NCBI RefSeq assembly: GCF_029626025.1
Contig: NZ_JARUBF010000001.1
Location: forward strand, 3,596,001 to 3,660,000
Origin: Solwaraspora sp. WMMD406
GTDB taxonomy: Bacteria; Actinomycetota; Actinomycetes; Mycobacteriales; Micromonosporaceae
Direction: 5' to 3'
DNA length: 64,000 nucleotides
In this document: positions 26,847 to 36,282 of the stretch, one piece after another
How positions within the stretch are numbered: position 1 is the first letter of the stretch
How the letters are laid out: each line of letters opens with the position of its first letter
Program-made: the position numbers and the translations under genes
Notes under the pieces: model-generated
The model's input: the letters and a program-made list of their open reading frames with translations, nothing else
Told to the model about the DNA's origin: nothing
Database searches by the model: none

Positions 26847-29800
26847 CCGAAGCGGCGCTGAAAGCACTCACCCATCTGCAGTTCAGCTACACCCCGACCA
26901 TGAACGACGTCTGGCGGCCGGCGGCGTCCCACGTCGACGGGCTGCACACGGACGTGCTCCGGACCATCCTCGACGGCCTGGCACTGGCCAAGAAAAGCCG
27001 GGACACCAGCCCTATCGGTGTCGCCGTGCAGGGCCAACGCGGCGCGGGCAAGACCCATCTGCTCAGCCGGGTCCGCGAGCTGACCCAGCTCGACGGCGGC
27101 TACTTCTTCCTGATCAACCTGCTCGACGCCAACGCCTTCTGGCGCAGCGCCGCAGTGTCGATCGTCGACGGCCTGCACCAGCCGGTGGACGACGACGGCA
27201 CCACCCAGCTGCAGATGTTCCTGCACCGACTCGCCGACGGCCTCGAACTGTCCGTGGTGACCCGGATGGCGGTGACCGGCCGGGCCCCGATGACCGTGGA
27301 CCGGCTCAACGAGTTCGTGGCCGCCCTGACCTGGTCCCACCGCCGGATCGGGATCGGCTGCCGGGACACCGCCCGCGCGCTGACCCTGCTCGCCGGCATC
27401 GACCCGCGAGCCCAAGACGTCGCCAACTCGTGGCTGCTCGCCGGCGACGAGGCGGAGCCCGGTGAACGGGCCGCCTGGGGGATCCGGCCGGCCCGGCGGC
27501 TGCCGCAGGAGATCGTCTCGGATGTGTCACGCCTGCTGGCGCTGACCGGCCCGTCGGTCATCGCGGTCGACCAGGTCGACGGCCTGATCGCGCAGGTCGC
27601 CAACCGCAGCCACGTATCCGGGCCGCCCAGCACCGGTGCGGAGGAGGACGGCTGGCGGGCAGCGGTCTCGATCGACCAGGTCGCCAGCGGTCTGATGGAG
27701 CTACGGGAGCTGACCCAACGGACGCTGACGGTGCTGTCGTTGCTGCCCGTTTCCTGGGCGTTGATCAAGAGCCACGCCGTCGACACCGCCCAGGACCGGT
27801 TCCGGGAAACCGCACCGCTCGAATCGATCCCGGACGCCGACCTCGGCCGCACCCTGGTCGAACGCCGACTCGCGGCGCACTATGCCGACGTCGGGTTCGT
27901 GCCGCCGTACCCGAGTTGGCCGGTGCGACCCGAAGCGTTCGCCGACGCCCCGGATTTCACCCCACGGCAGCTGCTCATCAACGTCGAGAAGCACATTCGC
28001 GCGTGCGTACGCGACGGCCAGGTCACCGAGATGACCACGCTCACCACGCTCACTCCGGCCGCCGCCGGGAAGCCGACTGCCGGGAAGCCGACTGCCGGGA
28101 AGCCGACTGCCGGGAAGCCGACGTCGTCGACACGTACGCCGACGACACCGACAGCTGACGGCTCGCCGTTGGGCAGGCTCGATCAGCGGTACGCCGAACT
28201 GCGCGCGAAGGCAGACACCGCCGGACTGCTCGACCCGGCCAACGAGGACACCCAGGTGCCGCAGCTGCTCGCCGCCGGGCTGCGCGCGTGGACCTGGGAA
28301 AGCGCGGACACCGACTTCGACCAGGACACCATCCCGGCCCGCCGGCCGGTGCTGCACGCCCGGCTGCGACGCACCCTCGACGACACGACCGGCGACGAGG
28401 CCCACTGGGCGTTTCGGGCCATCGCCGCGCAGCACTACAACGGCGAGCTGGCCCGGCTGCGCAACGCCTGCGTCGCCGCCGGGCTGGCCCACGGGGTCGC
28501 CAACCGGCGACTGTTCATCCTGCGCAACGACGAGTGGCCACGAACACCTGCCGTACGCAAGGCGGTGGACGATTTCGTCGCCGCCGGTGGCCGGACGCTG
28601 CCGGTCACTGACGACGACCTGCGCAGCCTGGTCGCGCTGCACGCGTTGCTCGCCGAGGAACCGGACGGACTGCAGGCCTGGCTGGCGGACCGGCGTCCCG
28701 CCTCCCGTACCGCCTTGTTGTCGACCGCGCTCGCCGACGCCGTCCGCGAACCGGCCGCCGACGAACAACCGACCGTTGAACCGGCCGGCGTCGTACCCGA
28801 TCGCGAACCGGCCGCCGACGGACCCGGGGTGCGGCTGCGGGTCGGCGTCGACTTCGACAACGGCGATCCCGTACGGGTGGAACTGGCCGCGCTGCGCAAG
28901 CACATCGCCGTCTACGCCGGCTCCGGATCCGGCAAGACCGTCCTGATCCGGCGACTGGTCGAGGAGTGCGCGCTGCTCGGCGTATCCGCGATCGTCCTGG
29001 ACCCCAACAACGACCTGGCGCGGCTCGGCGACCCGTGGCCGGAGCAGCCGGCCGCGTGGGGTGACGGCGACGCGCGGGCCGCCGCCGACTACCTTGACGC
29101 AACCGACGTCGTGGTGTGGACGCCGGGCCGCGAGGGTGGCCGACCGTTGACGTTCCAGCCGCTTCCCGACTTTTCTGGCGTCAACGACGATCCGGACGAG
29201 TTCACCCAGGCAGTGGACAGCGCCGTCGACGCCCTGGCCCCGCGCGCCAAGGTGGCCGCCAACACCGCCAAGGCGATGCGTGGACAGGCCGTACTGCGGC
29301 AGGCGCTGCGCCACTACGGCCGACACGCTGACACGTCGACCCTCACCGGGCTGATCGCGCTGCTCCGCGATCTGCCGGACGGGGTGAGCGAGCTGACCGG
29401 AGCGGTAGCGATCGCCGCCGACCTCGCCGAAAACCTGGAGGCGGCGCGGATCAACGACCCGATGTTCGGCGGTACGGGGGAGTCTGCCGACCCCGGAACG
29501 CTGCTCACCCCGGCTCCGGGTAAACGCGCCCGCGTCTCCGTGATCAGCTTCATCGGACTGCACGGCGAGGAGAAACGGCAGGGCTTCGTCAACCAGCTGC
29601 AGCTGGCGCTGTTCTCCTGGATCAAGCGGAACCCGGCCGGTGACCGACCGCTGGGCGGTCTGCTGGTGATGGACGAGGCGCAGACCCTCGCGCCCTCCGG
29701 GCCGATCACGCCCTGCACCCGCAGCACACTGATGCTCGCTTCCCAGGCCCGTAAGTACGGCCTCGGCCTGGTCTTCGCCACCCAGGCACCGAAGGGCCTG

Positions 29801-30091
29801 CACAGTCAGATCCCCGGTAACGCGGCGACCCAGTTCTTCGGGCTGCTCAACGCTCCGGTGCACATCGAAGCGGCCCGCGAGATGGCCCGCTTCAAAGGCG
29901 GTGACGTGCCGGACATATCGCAGCTGACCAGCGGACAGTTCTACGTCGCGGTCGAGGGGCAACCGTTCCGCAAGACCCGTACGCCGCTCTGCCTCACCCA
30001 CCACCCGGCCAGCCCACTGACCGCCGAAGACGTCCTCACCCGCGCCCAGCAGCCTTCATCTCCAGCGCATAACAAAGAGTCGGCCGAGTGA
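26843..30091 (+). CDS. Large protein with two P-loop ATPase domains (N-terminal AAA-like, C-terminal HerA/FtsK-like)
   Basis: A 1082-residue protein. The N-terminal domain has Walker A GQRGAGKT (64-71) and a Walker B-like VIAVDQVDGLI near 240. A linker of four 15-bp repeats encoding AGKPT (about 28063-28122) follows near residue 410. The C-terminal domain has Walker A GSGSGKT (about 692-698) and Walker B LLVMDEAQTLAPS near 940, followed by a FATQAPKGL sensor-like strand; this is the pattern of HerA/VirB4/FtsK-type DNA-translocating ATPases. The first domain recalls the ATPases of BREX-like systems only in general style. It overlaps the winged-helix gene. An assembly with the DUF559 nuclease, analogous to the known SIR2-HerA and DUF4297-HerA defence pairs, is my inference. 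Confidence 0.75.
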   Translation: MTEAALKALTHLQFSYTPTMNDVWRPAASHVDGLHTDVLRTILDGLALAKKSRDTSPIGVAVQGQRGAGKTHLLSRVRELTQLDGGYFFLINLLDANAFWRSAAVSIVDGLHQPVDDDGTTQLQMFLHRLADGLELSVVTRMAVTGRAPMTVDRLNEFVAALTWSHRRIGIGCRDTARALTLLAGIDPRAQDVANSWLLAGDEAEPGERAAWGIRPARRLPQEIVSDVSRLLALTGPSVIAVDQVDGLIAQVANRSHVSGPPSTGAEEDGWRAAVSIDQVASGLMELRELTQRTLTVLSLLPVSWALIKSHAVDTAQDRFRETAPLESIPDADLGRTLVERRLAAHYADVGFVPPYPSWPVRPEAFADAPDFTPRQLLINVEKHIRACVRDGQVTEMTTLTTLTPAAAGKPTAGKPTAGKPTAGKPTSSTRTPTTPTADGSPLGRLDQRYAELRAKADTAGLLDPANEDTQVPQLLAAGLRAWTWESADTDFDQDTIPARRPVLHARLRRTLDDTTGDEAHWAFRAIAAQHYNGELARLRNACVAAGLAHGVANRRLFILRNDEWPRTPAVRKAVDDFVAAGGRTLPVTDDDLRSLVALHALLAEEPDGLQAWLADRRPASRTALLSTALADAVREPAADEQPTVEPAGVVPDREPAADGPGVRLRVGVDFDNGDPVRVELAALRKHIAVYAGSGSGKTVLIRRLVEECALLGVSAIVLDPNNDLARLGDPWPEQPAAWGDGDARAAADYLDATDVVVWTPGREGGRPLTFQPLPDFSGVNDDPDEFTQAVDSAVDALAPRAKVAANTAKAMRGQAVLRQALRHYGRHADTSTLTGLIALLRDLPDGVSELTGAVAIAADLAENLEAARINDPMFGGTGESADPGTLLTPAPGKRARVSVISFIGLHGEEKRQGFVNQLQLALFSWIKRNPAGDRPLGGLLVMDEAQTLAPSGPITPCTRSTLMLASQARKYGLGLVFATQAPKGLHSQIPGNAATQFFGLLNAPVHIEAAREMARFKGGDVPDISQLTSGQFYVAVEGQPFRKTRTPLCLTHHPASPLTAEDVLTRAQQPSSPAHNKESAE

Positions 30092-30174
30092 CGTCAAGGG
30101 GAGAAGGTGCAGGAGAGAAGGTGCAGGAAGGGATGCAGCGAACTGCTCAGAGGTTGGGCGCATTGCGCGACCAA

Positions 30175-30204
30175 GCCTTAATGAAGGGCACCCCCACCTG
30201 CGTC
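30175..30204 (-). repeat. Orphan, inverted CRISPR-repeat-like sequence upstream of cas genes
   Basis: Read on the - strand the segment ends TGCCCTTCATTAAGGC, which matches 15 of the last 16 bases of the array repeat. It begins GACGCAGG, close to the repeat's first bases, but the stem-loop centre is shortened by about 6 bases. It stands alone, in the opposite orientation to the arrays, in the roughly 600-bp gap before csb1. Single diverged repeats next to cas operons are known in other subtypes to encode Cas-regulating RNAs (CreR and creTA); whether this is one, or only a fossil, is open. Confidence 0.55.
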
Positions 30205-30291
30205 TACAGTCTGGCCGACTCCAGAGCGATCGGCAACCCGACCTGCACCTGCCAGGCTGTGTCTGGTGGCGTCATGCCACCTGGTGCGCGG

Positions 30292-30543
30292 TCATCTGCC
30301 GAGCCCGACAAGGCTGCGGATGGCGGCCATCGCGGGGATCAGCACCGAAACCAGCTCACCTGCACGGCGTACGTGAGTGCCGTCAGCGTTCGGGCTCTCC
30401 GGCGCTTGCGGAGCGGTGGCATCGGCCGGGGTGGTCTGTACGAACACTCCGACGTTCGACCCGTTGATAGAGATCAAGGGCTGCTGGCGCACAGGCGGTA
30501 CCTCGACTTTCGACGTTGGACTGTACGATGGCGACCGTACCAC
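30292..30543 (-). CDS. Possible small hypothetical protein, 83 residues
   Basis: A GTG-started frame with a plausible soluble sequence (PLISINGSNVGVFVQTTPAD in the middle, and a hydrophobic C-terminus VSVLIPAMAAIRSLVGL). I see no family match and no good ribosome site, so support is weak. It runs divergently from csb1 in the otherwise empty gap between the ATPase cassette and the cas operon. The rest of the gap, apart from the orphan repeat and the putative promoter, shows nothing I can name. Confidence 0.3.
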   Translation of the reverse strand: MVRSPSYSPTSKVEVPPVRQQPLISINGSNVGVFVQTTPADATAPQAPESPNADGTHVRRAGELVSVLIPAMAAIRSLVGLGR

Positions 30544-30571
30544 AGCGCTGAGACTAGGTGATGAGGTCGGG

Positions 30572-30599
30572 TTGAGCGCTCTACGCTACCAAGTACATT
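30572..30599 (+). promoter_or_regulatory. Candidate promoter of the cas operon
   Basis: TTGAGC (30572-30577) and TACATT (30594-30599) are separated by 16 bases, close to the actinobacterial housekeeping pattern of TTGAC and TAnnnT. It would give a 5' untranslated region of roughly 85 bases before the csb1 GTG at 30693. This is inference from sequence only. Confidence 0.4.
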
Positions 30600-30692
30600 C
30601 TTAGTCGCCAGGCTGCTCGCCGCAGGCGCAGCGTCGTCTGTGGAGCCGTACGCTACGAGGTCACTTAGGTGACAGCTATGAAGGGAATTTGA

Positions 30693-31928
30693 GTGCGTTC
30701 GTTGGATCTTGATGTGTTGCTGGCCGCCGGGTCGCCCGGCGGGTCGAGCTGTTTGACGTCGACGACCACGTTGGAGCCGGCCGGTGGCCGGCACACGTCG
30801 GTCGCGCCGGCCAAGTTCGCCCCCGAGCGCGGGAAGGGGTCCGTGTACGCGTACGAGCAGCGGTTCCTCGGTGACGAGAGCCGTTACGCCGCGATCATCG
30901 ACAGCAAGCAATCCCAGCTCAACCGCGCCGAGCAGGCCCTTGCTCAGGCCATCGAGGATGGACATCCGCTGCTGTCGCGGGTGCCGCACGTGCAGGTCAC
31001 CTACGAGCGGGACGGCGCGGTCGAGCGCTACTACGACCTTACGCTGCCACATAGGATCTTCGACGGTCACATTCGCGCCGGCACGATCGACGGGGTGCCG
31101 ACGACGCAGACTCCGGCGTACCGGGCGGTGCGCGACGCCAGCCCGGCCAACGCGCGGGCGCTGCTGGAAACCAGCCCGATCACGCTGGTCTTCGGCGGCT
31201 GGGATTCGAGCCGGCGCAGCCGGCAGGGCCGCTGGCGTAGCGCCCTGGTCGGGGAGATCGTCGGTTTCGTCGCGGCGAGCCGGGACGACACCGGCGTGTT
31301 GAGCGCGCCACGGCCCGCGTTGCGCGGTGGCGCGCGGGTCGACCCGGTCGGCATGCAGATCAACCTCGACAAGAAGACGATGACCGAGACGGCGACCCGG
31401 CAGCAGGCCGAGTTGAGCCCCGGCACGTACAGCAAGATCGTCAAAACTGCCAACGCGATCAAGGTCGGCACCGCGGAGTCGGCGTCCGCGCTCGGTCTCG
31501 GTGGCATCCCGCCGACCCTGGACCAGCTGGCCGGCGTCGCCTGCGACACCATCATCCGTACGCACGTGTTGTCGTTCGCGACGCTGCGGCAGATGCGCTT
31601 CGGGGCCGGCGTCGACGGCGACGCCGCCTGCCGGGCGCTGCTGGCCGCGTTGGCGCTCAACGCGCTCGCCCGCTCCGACGCCGAACTGTGCCTGCGGGCC
31701 AACTGCGACCTGGTCGAAGCCGAGCAGCCGAAGGTCCGGCTCGACCAGCGCGGCGGGTCGTTCGCCGACGTCGAGCCGCTGAGCATCGACGCCGCCGACC
31801 TGCTGCTCGGCGAGGCCCTCGCGCACGCTGAGAAGGTCGCCGACGTCACCTGGTCGGGCCTGGCGATGCGGGTCGTCGGCAACCCGGACATCGTCTCCGG
31901 CGCGCTCGAAACGGGTGACGACGCGTGA
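30693..31928 (+). CDS. csb1: Csb1, Cas7-like backbone protein of type I-G Cascade
   Basis: A 411-residue protein of the Csb1 (GSU0053, Cas7g) RAMP family. Recognisable features are FAPERGKGSVYAYEQRFLGD, LVDSKQSQ-type IIDSKQSQLNRAEQAL, PVGMQINLDKKTM and the conserved LRLRANCDLVE-like stretch near the C-terminus. It would polymerise along the crRNA to form the backbone of the interference complex. It starts at GTG 30693 after GAAGGGA. It overlaps csb2 by 4 bases and is the first gene of the cas operon. Confidence 0.88.
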   Translation: MRSLDLDVLLAAGSPGGSSCLTSTTTLEPAGGRHTSVAPAKFAPERGKGSVYAYEQRFLGDESRYAAIIDSKQSQLNRAEQALAQAIEDGHPLLSRVPHVQVTYERDGAVERYYDLTLPHRIFDGHIRAGTIDGVPTTQTPAYRAVRDASPANARALLETSPITLVFGGWDSSRRSRQGRWRSALVGEIVGFVAASRDDTGVLSAPRPALRGGARVDPVGMQINLDKKTMTETATRQQAELSPGTYSKIVKTANAIKVGTAESASALGLGGIPPTLDQLAGVACDTIIRTHVLSFATLRQMRFGAGVDGDAACRALLAALALNALARSDAELCLRANCDLVEAEQPKVRLDQRGGSFADVEPLSIDAADLLLGEALAHAEKVADVTWSGLAMRVVGNPDIVSGALETGDDA

Positions 31929-33454
31929 GCTTCGCGATCGTCGCCGAACCGGTCCTCGGCGTCTACAAGGGGCACGTCGGCAGCGGTGAGCTCGACCCGC
32001 TGCCGTCGCCGGCCCGGCTGCACGCCGCCCTGCTCTGCGCTGCCGCCCAAGGGGTGCGAGCGGTCGCCGACGGCGACAGTCTCCAGCCGTGCGACACCGA
32101 CCGGGAGGCGCTGCGCTGGCTGGAGGCCAACCCGCCGGACGGCATCGCCGTGCCGCAGACCCTCCCCAACGGCGGCGGCGCGGCGACGGCGTACCGGCAG
32201 GAGGGTTTGATCGTCAAGGAAGGTCGCGGCCCGCTGGCGGAGAAGCTGGTCGGCAAGCCGGCGGTGACCGGTGTCGCGGTGACCGGACGGTACGCGTGGA
32301 CGTGGGAGCAGCCGCCACCGGAGCCGGTGGCCGCCGCGTTGACCGCGCTCTGCCCCGAGGTGCCCTACCTCGGCACGACCGAGTCGCCGGTACGGCTCGT
32401 CGTCGCCGACGCCGAGCCGACGCACCGGCTCGACCCCGACGCGGACCTGTTCACCGGCGACGGCCTCGACCTGGCGGTGGCGACCGCCGGCCGGTCCGAC
32501 GCCCTCGAAGCCGCGCACCGGGAGACGACGGCCGTGCCGCCGGTGAAATCCGACGCGCACCGCTCCAGCGAGAAGACGGTCGCGCCGCCGACCGTGACCG
32601 CCGGCGTCGAACTCGGCCGCTACACCCCGCGAACCTCGCCGCCTCCGCTGACGCCGTGGACGTCGGTGCTGCTGTTCCGCATGCGTGAGCCGGTCCCGCC
32701 GCAGCTGCGGGTGCGGTACGCGGTCGCCGTACACCGGGCGTTGATCTCGCTCGTCGGCGACGGCGCGCCCGCGATCCTCACCGGTACCTACGCGGACGAC
32801 GCGCGACAACCGGTCAACCGCTGCGCGATCCAGTTCGTCGGCCCGAACGCGCCGCACGTCGGCGGCACCGCGATGGCGCTGCTGCTGCCCCGCGACGCCG
32901 ACGACATCGACCTGACCCTGATCCGGATGGCGGCACACCACCTGCGGCAGGTCAAGGTCGCCGCCGGCCCGTTCACCCTCGACCCGCCGGTCGAGGTCGC
33001 GGCCGACGAGTTCTGGCCGGAGCCGGCCGCCGGCACCCAGCGGTGGTGGCAGACCGACCCGGTCGCCGTACCCGACAGTCGGCCGCCACGCGGACACGTC
33101 CGGAACTGGACGCTGGCCGACGCCGCCGCGTTGTCGGTCGCGCTGGTCTGGCGCGACGAGTTCGAGTCGGTGCCGGAACGGGGCGAAGCGCGCTATCAGG
33201 CGTTGGCGCGGGCGGCAGCCGAGCGCGGGGTCCGGGTCGAATCAGCGGTACGGGTGATGGACGGCGACGTCGGCCGGTACGTCCACAAGGTCCACAGTGA
33301 CACGATCATCCAGCCGTACCGGGCGGTGCTCAACCTCGGCAACCTGACCGGCCCTCGGACGATCGCCGCCATCGGACAGAGCCGCCACCTCGGCGGCGGC
33401 CTACTCGTGCCCCGGGACCTGCCGGAGGCCATCGCCCGCCGGCTGGCCCGGTGA
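31925..33454 (+). CDS. csb2: Csb2, Cas5-Cas6 fusion of type I-G
   Basis: A 509-residue protein of the Csb2 (GSU0054) family, which in type I-G combines the Cas5 role (binding the crRNA 5' handle) with the Cas6 role (pre-crRNA cleavage at the repeat stem). The N-terminal third (ARLHAALLCAAAQGVRA, EALRWLEANPPDGIAVP) is typical. The C-terminal part contains GPRTIAAIGQSRHLGGGLLVP, a glycine-rich RAMP-type loop with a His that could be catalytic. No separate cas6 or cas5 gene is present, which agrees with the fusion. It overlaps both its neighbours by 4 bases. Confidence 0.85.
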   Translation: MSFAIVAEPVLGVYKGHVGSGELDPLPSPARLHAALLCAAAQGVRAVADGDSLQPCDTDREALRWLEANPPDGIAVPQTLPNGGGAATAYRQEGLIVKEGRGPLAEKLVGKPAVTGVAVTGRYAWTWEQPPPEPVAAALTALCPEVPYLGTTESPVRLVVADAEPTHRLDPDADLFTGDGLDLAVATAGRSDALEAAHRETTAVPPVKSDAHRSSEKTVAPPTVTAGVELGRYTPRTSPPPLTPWTSVLLFRMREPVPPQLRVRYAVAVHRALISLVGDGAPAILTGTYADDARQPVNRCAIQFVGPNAPHVGGTAMALLLPRDADDIDLTLIRMAAHHLRQVKVAAGPFTLDPPVEVAADEFWPEPAAGTQRWWQTDPVAVPDSRPPRGHVRNWTLADAAALSVALVWRDEFESVPERGEARYQALARAAAERGVRVESAVRVMDGDVGRYVHKVHSDTIIQPYRAVLNLGNLTGPRTIAAIGQSRHLGGGLLVPRDLPEAIARRLAR

Positions 33455-36282
33455 GCGTCGGCCGCGCCGACTTCGGCGCCTTCTTCGCCGCCGTCCGCGC
33501 CGGACAGCAGCCGTTCCGCTGGCAGGAGCGGCTGCTCGACCACCTGCTGGCCACCGGCCGCTGGCCGGACCAGCTGGTCGCGCCGACCGGCGCCGGCAAG
33601 ACCAGCGTCATCGACGTACACGTGTTCGCCGTGGCGATGATGGCCGCCGGCCACCCCGTACGGGTGCCGCGCCGGCTCGCCCTCGTCGTCGACCGCCGGG
33701 CCCTCGTCGACGACCAGCACCGCCACGCGACGACGATCGCCGACCTGCTGGCGGCCGCCCGAGACGACCGGACCGTGCTGGCTCGGGTCGCCGCCGCACT
33801 CGGCGGCCTGCGTACCGGGCAGGTGGATCCGACCGCGAGTCCGCTGACGGTGGCGTTGCTGCGCGGCGGCGCACCACCGTCACGGTCCTGGCTGGACGAG
33901 CCGGTTGGTGCCGCCGTGCTCTGCGCCACCCCGGACATGTGGGGTTCGCGGCTGCTGCTCGCCGGCTACGGGTCGCGGGCACAGGCCCGGCCGCGCGAAG
34001 CCGGACTGCTCGCCTACGACACCGTCGCCGTCGTCGACGAGGCGCACCTGTCCCGGCAGCTGGTGACCACCGCCCGCCGGGTCGCCGAGCTGGCCGTCGT
34101 CGCCGACGAGCAGCTCGGCGTACCGGTGCTGCAGGTCGTCGAGACCACCGCCACGCCGCACGCCGACGCCGGGGTCGCGGTCGGCGTCGAAGCCGACGAT
34201 CTGGCCGTGGACGCGCCGCTGCGGCAGCGGCTGACCACCCCGAAGCCGGTCACCCTGCTGCCGGTCCCGACCTGGCCGATCCCGCGCAGCGGCCCGGCCG
34301 CCAAGGCGGGCGTCGCGGCGCTCGCCGACGAGGCGGTACGGCTGCGCGAGGCGCACGGCGCGACGGTCGGCTGTTTCGTCAACACCGTCGCGGTCGCCGC
34401 CGCCGTCGCCGCCGAACTGCGGGCGCGTGACCTCAAGGTCGAGCTGATCTGTGGGCGGCTGCGGCCGTACGACGTGGATCGGCTGCGGCCGCCGGCGTCG
34501 AACCTGCTCAGCCTCGGCGGTGACCCGACGGTCGACGTCCTGGTCAGTACGCAGAGCCTCGAAGTCGGTGTCGACCTTGATCTGGCGGCCGCCGTGACCG
34601 AGCTCGCTCCCGGTGGGGCGCTCGCCCAGCGGGCCGGCCGGGTCAACCGGCTCGGCGTCCGTCCCGCCACCGAGGTCAGCGTCGTGGTGCCGGCCGGCGA
34701 GCTGCCCGACGCGGCCCAGTCCGGGCCGTACCAGCGGGACGACCTGGCGGCCGCCCTCACCTGGCTGGCCGGGCGGGCCGCCGACCCGGCGGGCCTCGCC
34801 CCGTGGGCGTTGCGCGACCCACGGCCGCCGGCCCCGGCGCTGCGTCGCGACCTGCTGCAACGGCTGGAGTTGGCCCAGGCGTGGCACCTTGCTCGGACCA
34901 GCGACGACCTCGCCGCCGCGCCGGACGACCTCGACCTGTGGCTCTCCGACGACCTCGACGCAGCCGACCACGAGTTCGGCATCGTCGTGCGACGGGCGCT
35001 GCCAGCCGACACCTCAGACGCCGTACGGCTGATCGAAGCCCTGCCGCCCCGCCCGCACGAGGTCTTTCCGGTGTCGATCCGGCAGTCGCCGGAGATCAGC
35101 AGGCGGATCGACGACATCGCTACGGCAGCTGTCAGGGCCCGCCGGGACCCGCCGCCCACGCCGATACTGGTCCGGCCCGGAGAGTCCGCGCCGCGCCCGT
35201 TGACCGCCGGAGAGCGGATCCGCCCTGGTGATCAGCTGGTCATCGACGACACGACCGAGCTGTTCACCTCCGGCGTCGTCGACCCGGCCGGCACCGAACG
35301 CGTCGACGACGTGCTCGACGCCCTCGCCGACCCGAAACCCGGCGACATCGTGCTCCGGATCGAACGCGACACCGCCGCGCACCGCCGGTTCCTCGACGCC
35401 GTCGCCGCCACCATCGTCGACCAGGACGACCCGGAGAGCCATGGTGCCGTGGAACCCGACCCGGAGGAGGTCGCCCAGCTGCTGCGGATGCACCGCGACG
35501 AGCTGACGCCGCGCCCGATGGTGATCGCGGCGGCCGCCCTGCTCGACCGGCCGGAGACCGAACGGGCCGGGGCTCAGGTGATCCCGCACTGGCAGGATTC
35601 CGATGACGGCAAGCCGGAACTCGCCCGGCTGATCGTCGTCGACCTGCGCAAGGCCACCGTCGACGACGAGTTGCGCCAGACGTGGACCCCGCGCCGCCGG
35701 AAGGTGCTGCTGAGCCAGCACGCCGACGCCGTCGCCGAACGCGCCGAAACGGTCGGCGACCGGCTCGGCCTTCCCGCCGAACTGGTGGCGGTGCTGAGGC
35801 TGGCCGGCCTGCACCACGACGACGGTAAATCGGATGAACGCTTCCAAAAGCGGCTCGCCGCCGACCCGACCGAGCTGCTGGCCAAGAGCAAAGTACGGGA
35901 CGCACGACGGGACCGGAAGCTGCTGAAGGAGTCCCGGCTGCCGACCGGATGGCGCCACGAGCAACTCTCCGTCGTCCGGGCCTGGCCGAACCTGTCCACC
36001 CAGGACGATGCCAACCGAGAGCTGATCGCCCGGCTGGTCGGCACCAGCCACGGACACGGCCGGCACGGCTTCCCCCACACCGCCGGGCAGCTCGTCGGCA
36101 CTGTCGACACCACCGCCATTGACGCTACCGCCGTCAACGCCACCGCCGTCGACCTGTTCGACGAAGGCCGGTGGGACGAACTGATCGAACGCACCCATCG
36201 CCGGTGGGGGGTGTGGGGCTGCGCCTACCTGGAAGCGCTGCTCCGCGCCGCCGACGGGCAGGTATCCGCGGAGGGATCGTGA
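33451..36282 (+). CDS. cas3: Cas3 helicase-nuclease with C-terminal HD domain (type I-G)
   Basis: A 943-residue protein. A superfamily 2 helicase occupies roughly the first 480 residues: Walker A APTGAGKT (44-51), the DEAH box VVDEAHLSRQ (about 196-199) and motif VI-like GALAQRAGRVNRLG. The HD nuclease follows at the C-terminus with HHDDGKSDERF (His788, His789, Asp790, Asp791) and a later THS-type HGHGRHGF segment. Helicase-then-HD is the order reported for type I-G, reversed compared with I-E and I-C. It unwinds and degrades target DNA after recognition by Cascade. Confidence 0.9.
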   Translation: MSVGRADFGAFFAAVRAGQQPFRWQERLLDHLLATGRWPDQLVAPTGAGKTSVIDVHVFAVAMMAAGHPVRVPRRLALVVDRRALVDDQHRHATTIADLLAAARDDRTVLARVAAALGGLRTGQVDPTASPLTVALLRGGAPPSRSWLDEPVGAAVLCATPDMWGSRLLLAGYGSRAQARPREAGLLAYDTVAVVDEAHLSRQLVTTARRVAELAVVADEQLGVPVLQVVETTATPHADAGVAVGVEADDLAVDAPLRQRLTTPKPVTLLPVPTWPIPRSGPAAKAGVAALADEAVRLREAHGATVGCFVNTVAVAAAVAAELRARDLKVELICGRLRPYDVDRLRPPASNLLSLGGDPTVDVLVSTQSLEVGVDLDLAAAVTELAPGGALAQRAGRVNRLGVRPATEVSVVVPAGELPDAAQSGPYQRDDLAAALTWLAGRAADPAGLAPWALRDPRPPAPALRRDLLQRLELAQAWHLARTSDDLAAAPDDLDLWLSDDLDAADHEFGIVVRRALPADTSDAVRLIEALPPRPHEVFPVSIRQSPEISRRIDDIATAAVRARRDPPPTPILVRPGESAPRPLTAGERIRPGDQLVIDDTTELFTSGVVDPAGTERVDDVLDALADPKPGDIVLRIERDTAAHRRFLDAVAATIVDQDDPESHGAVEPDPEEVAQLLRMHRDELTPRPMVIAAAALLDRPETERAGAQVIPHWQDSDDGKPELARLIVVDLRKATVDDELRQTWTPRRRKVLLSQHADAVAERAETVGDRLGLPAELVAVLRLAGLHHDDGKSDERFQKRLAADPTELLAKSKVRDARRDRKLLKESRLPTGWRHEQLSVVRAWPNLSTQDDANRELIARLVGTSHGHGRHGFPHTAGQLVGTVDTTAIDATAVNATAVDLFDEGRWDELIERTHRRWGVWGCAYLEALLRAADGQVSAEGS

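Noticed and set aside
27701-30004. A 767-codon leftward open frame opposite the ATPase gene
   Set aside because: High-GC DNA keeps the antisense frame free of stops. The + strand frame has clear Walker motifs and correct codon bias; the antisense frame has none. The same applies to long antisense frames at 31067-33097, 36686-39004 and 49375-51765.
30088-30561. A rightward frame after the ATPase gene
   Set aside because: Low-complexity, poor codon bias, and it runs through the orphan repeat and the candidate cas promoter. I see no domain.
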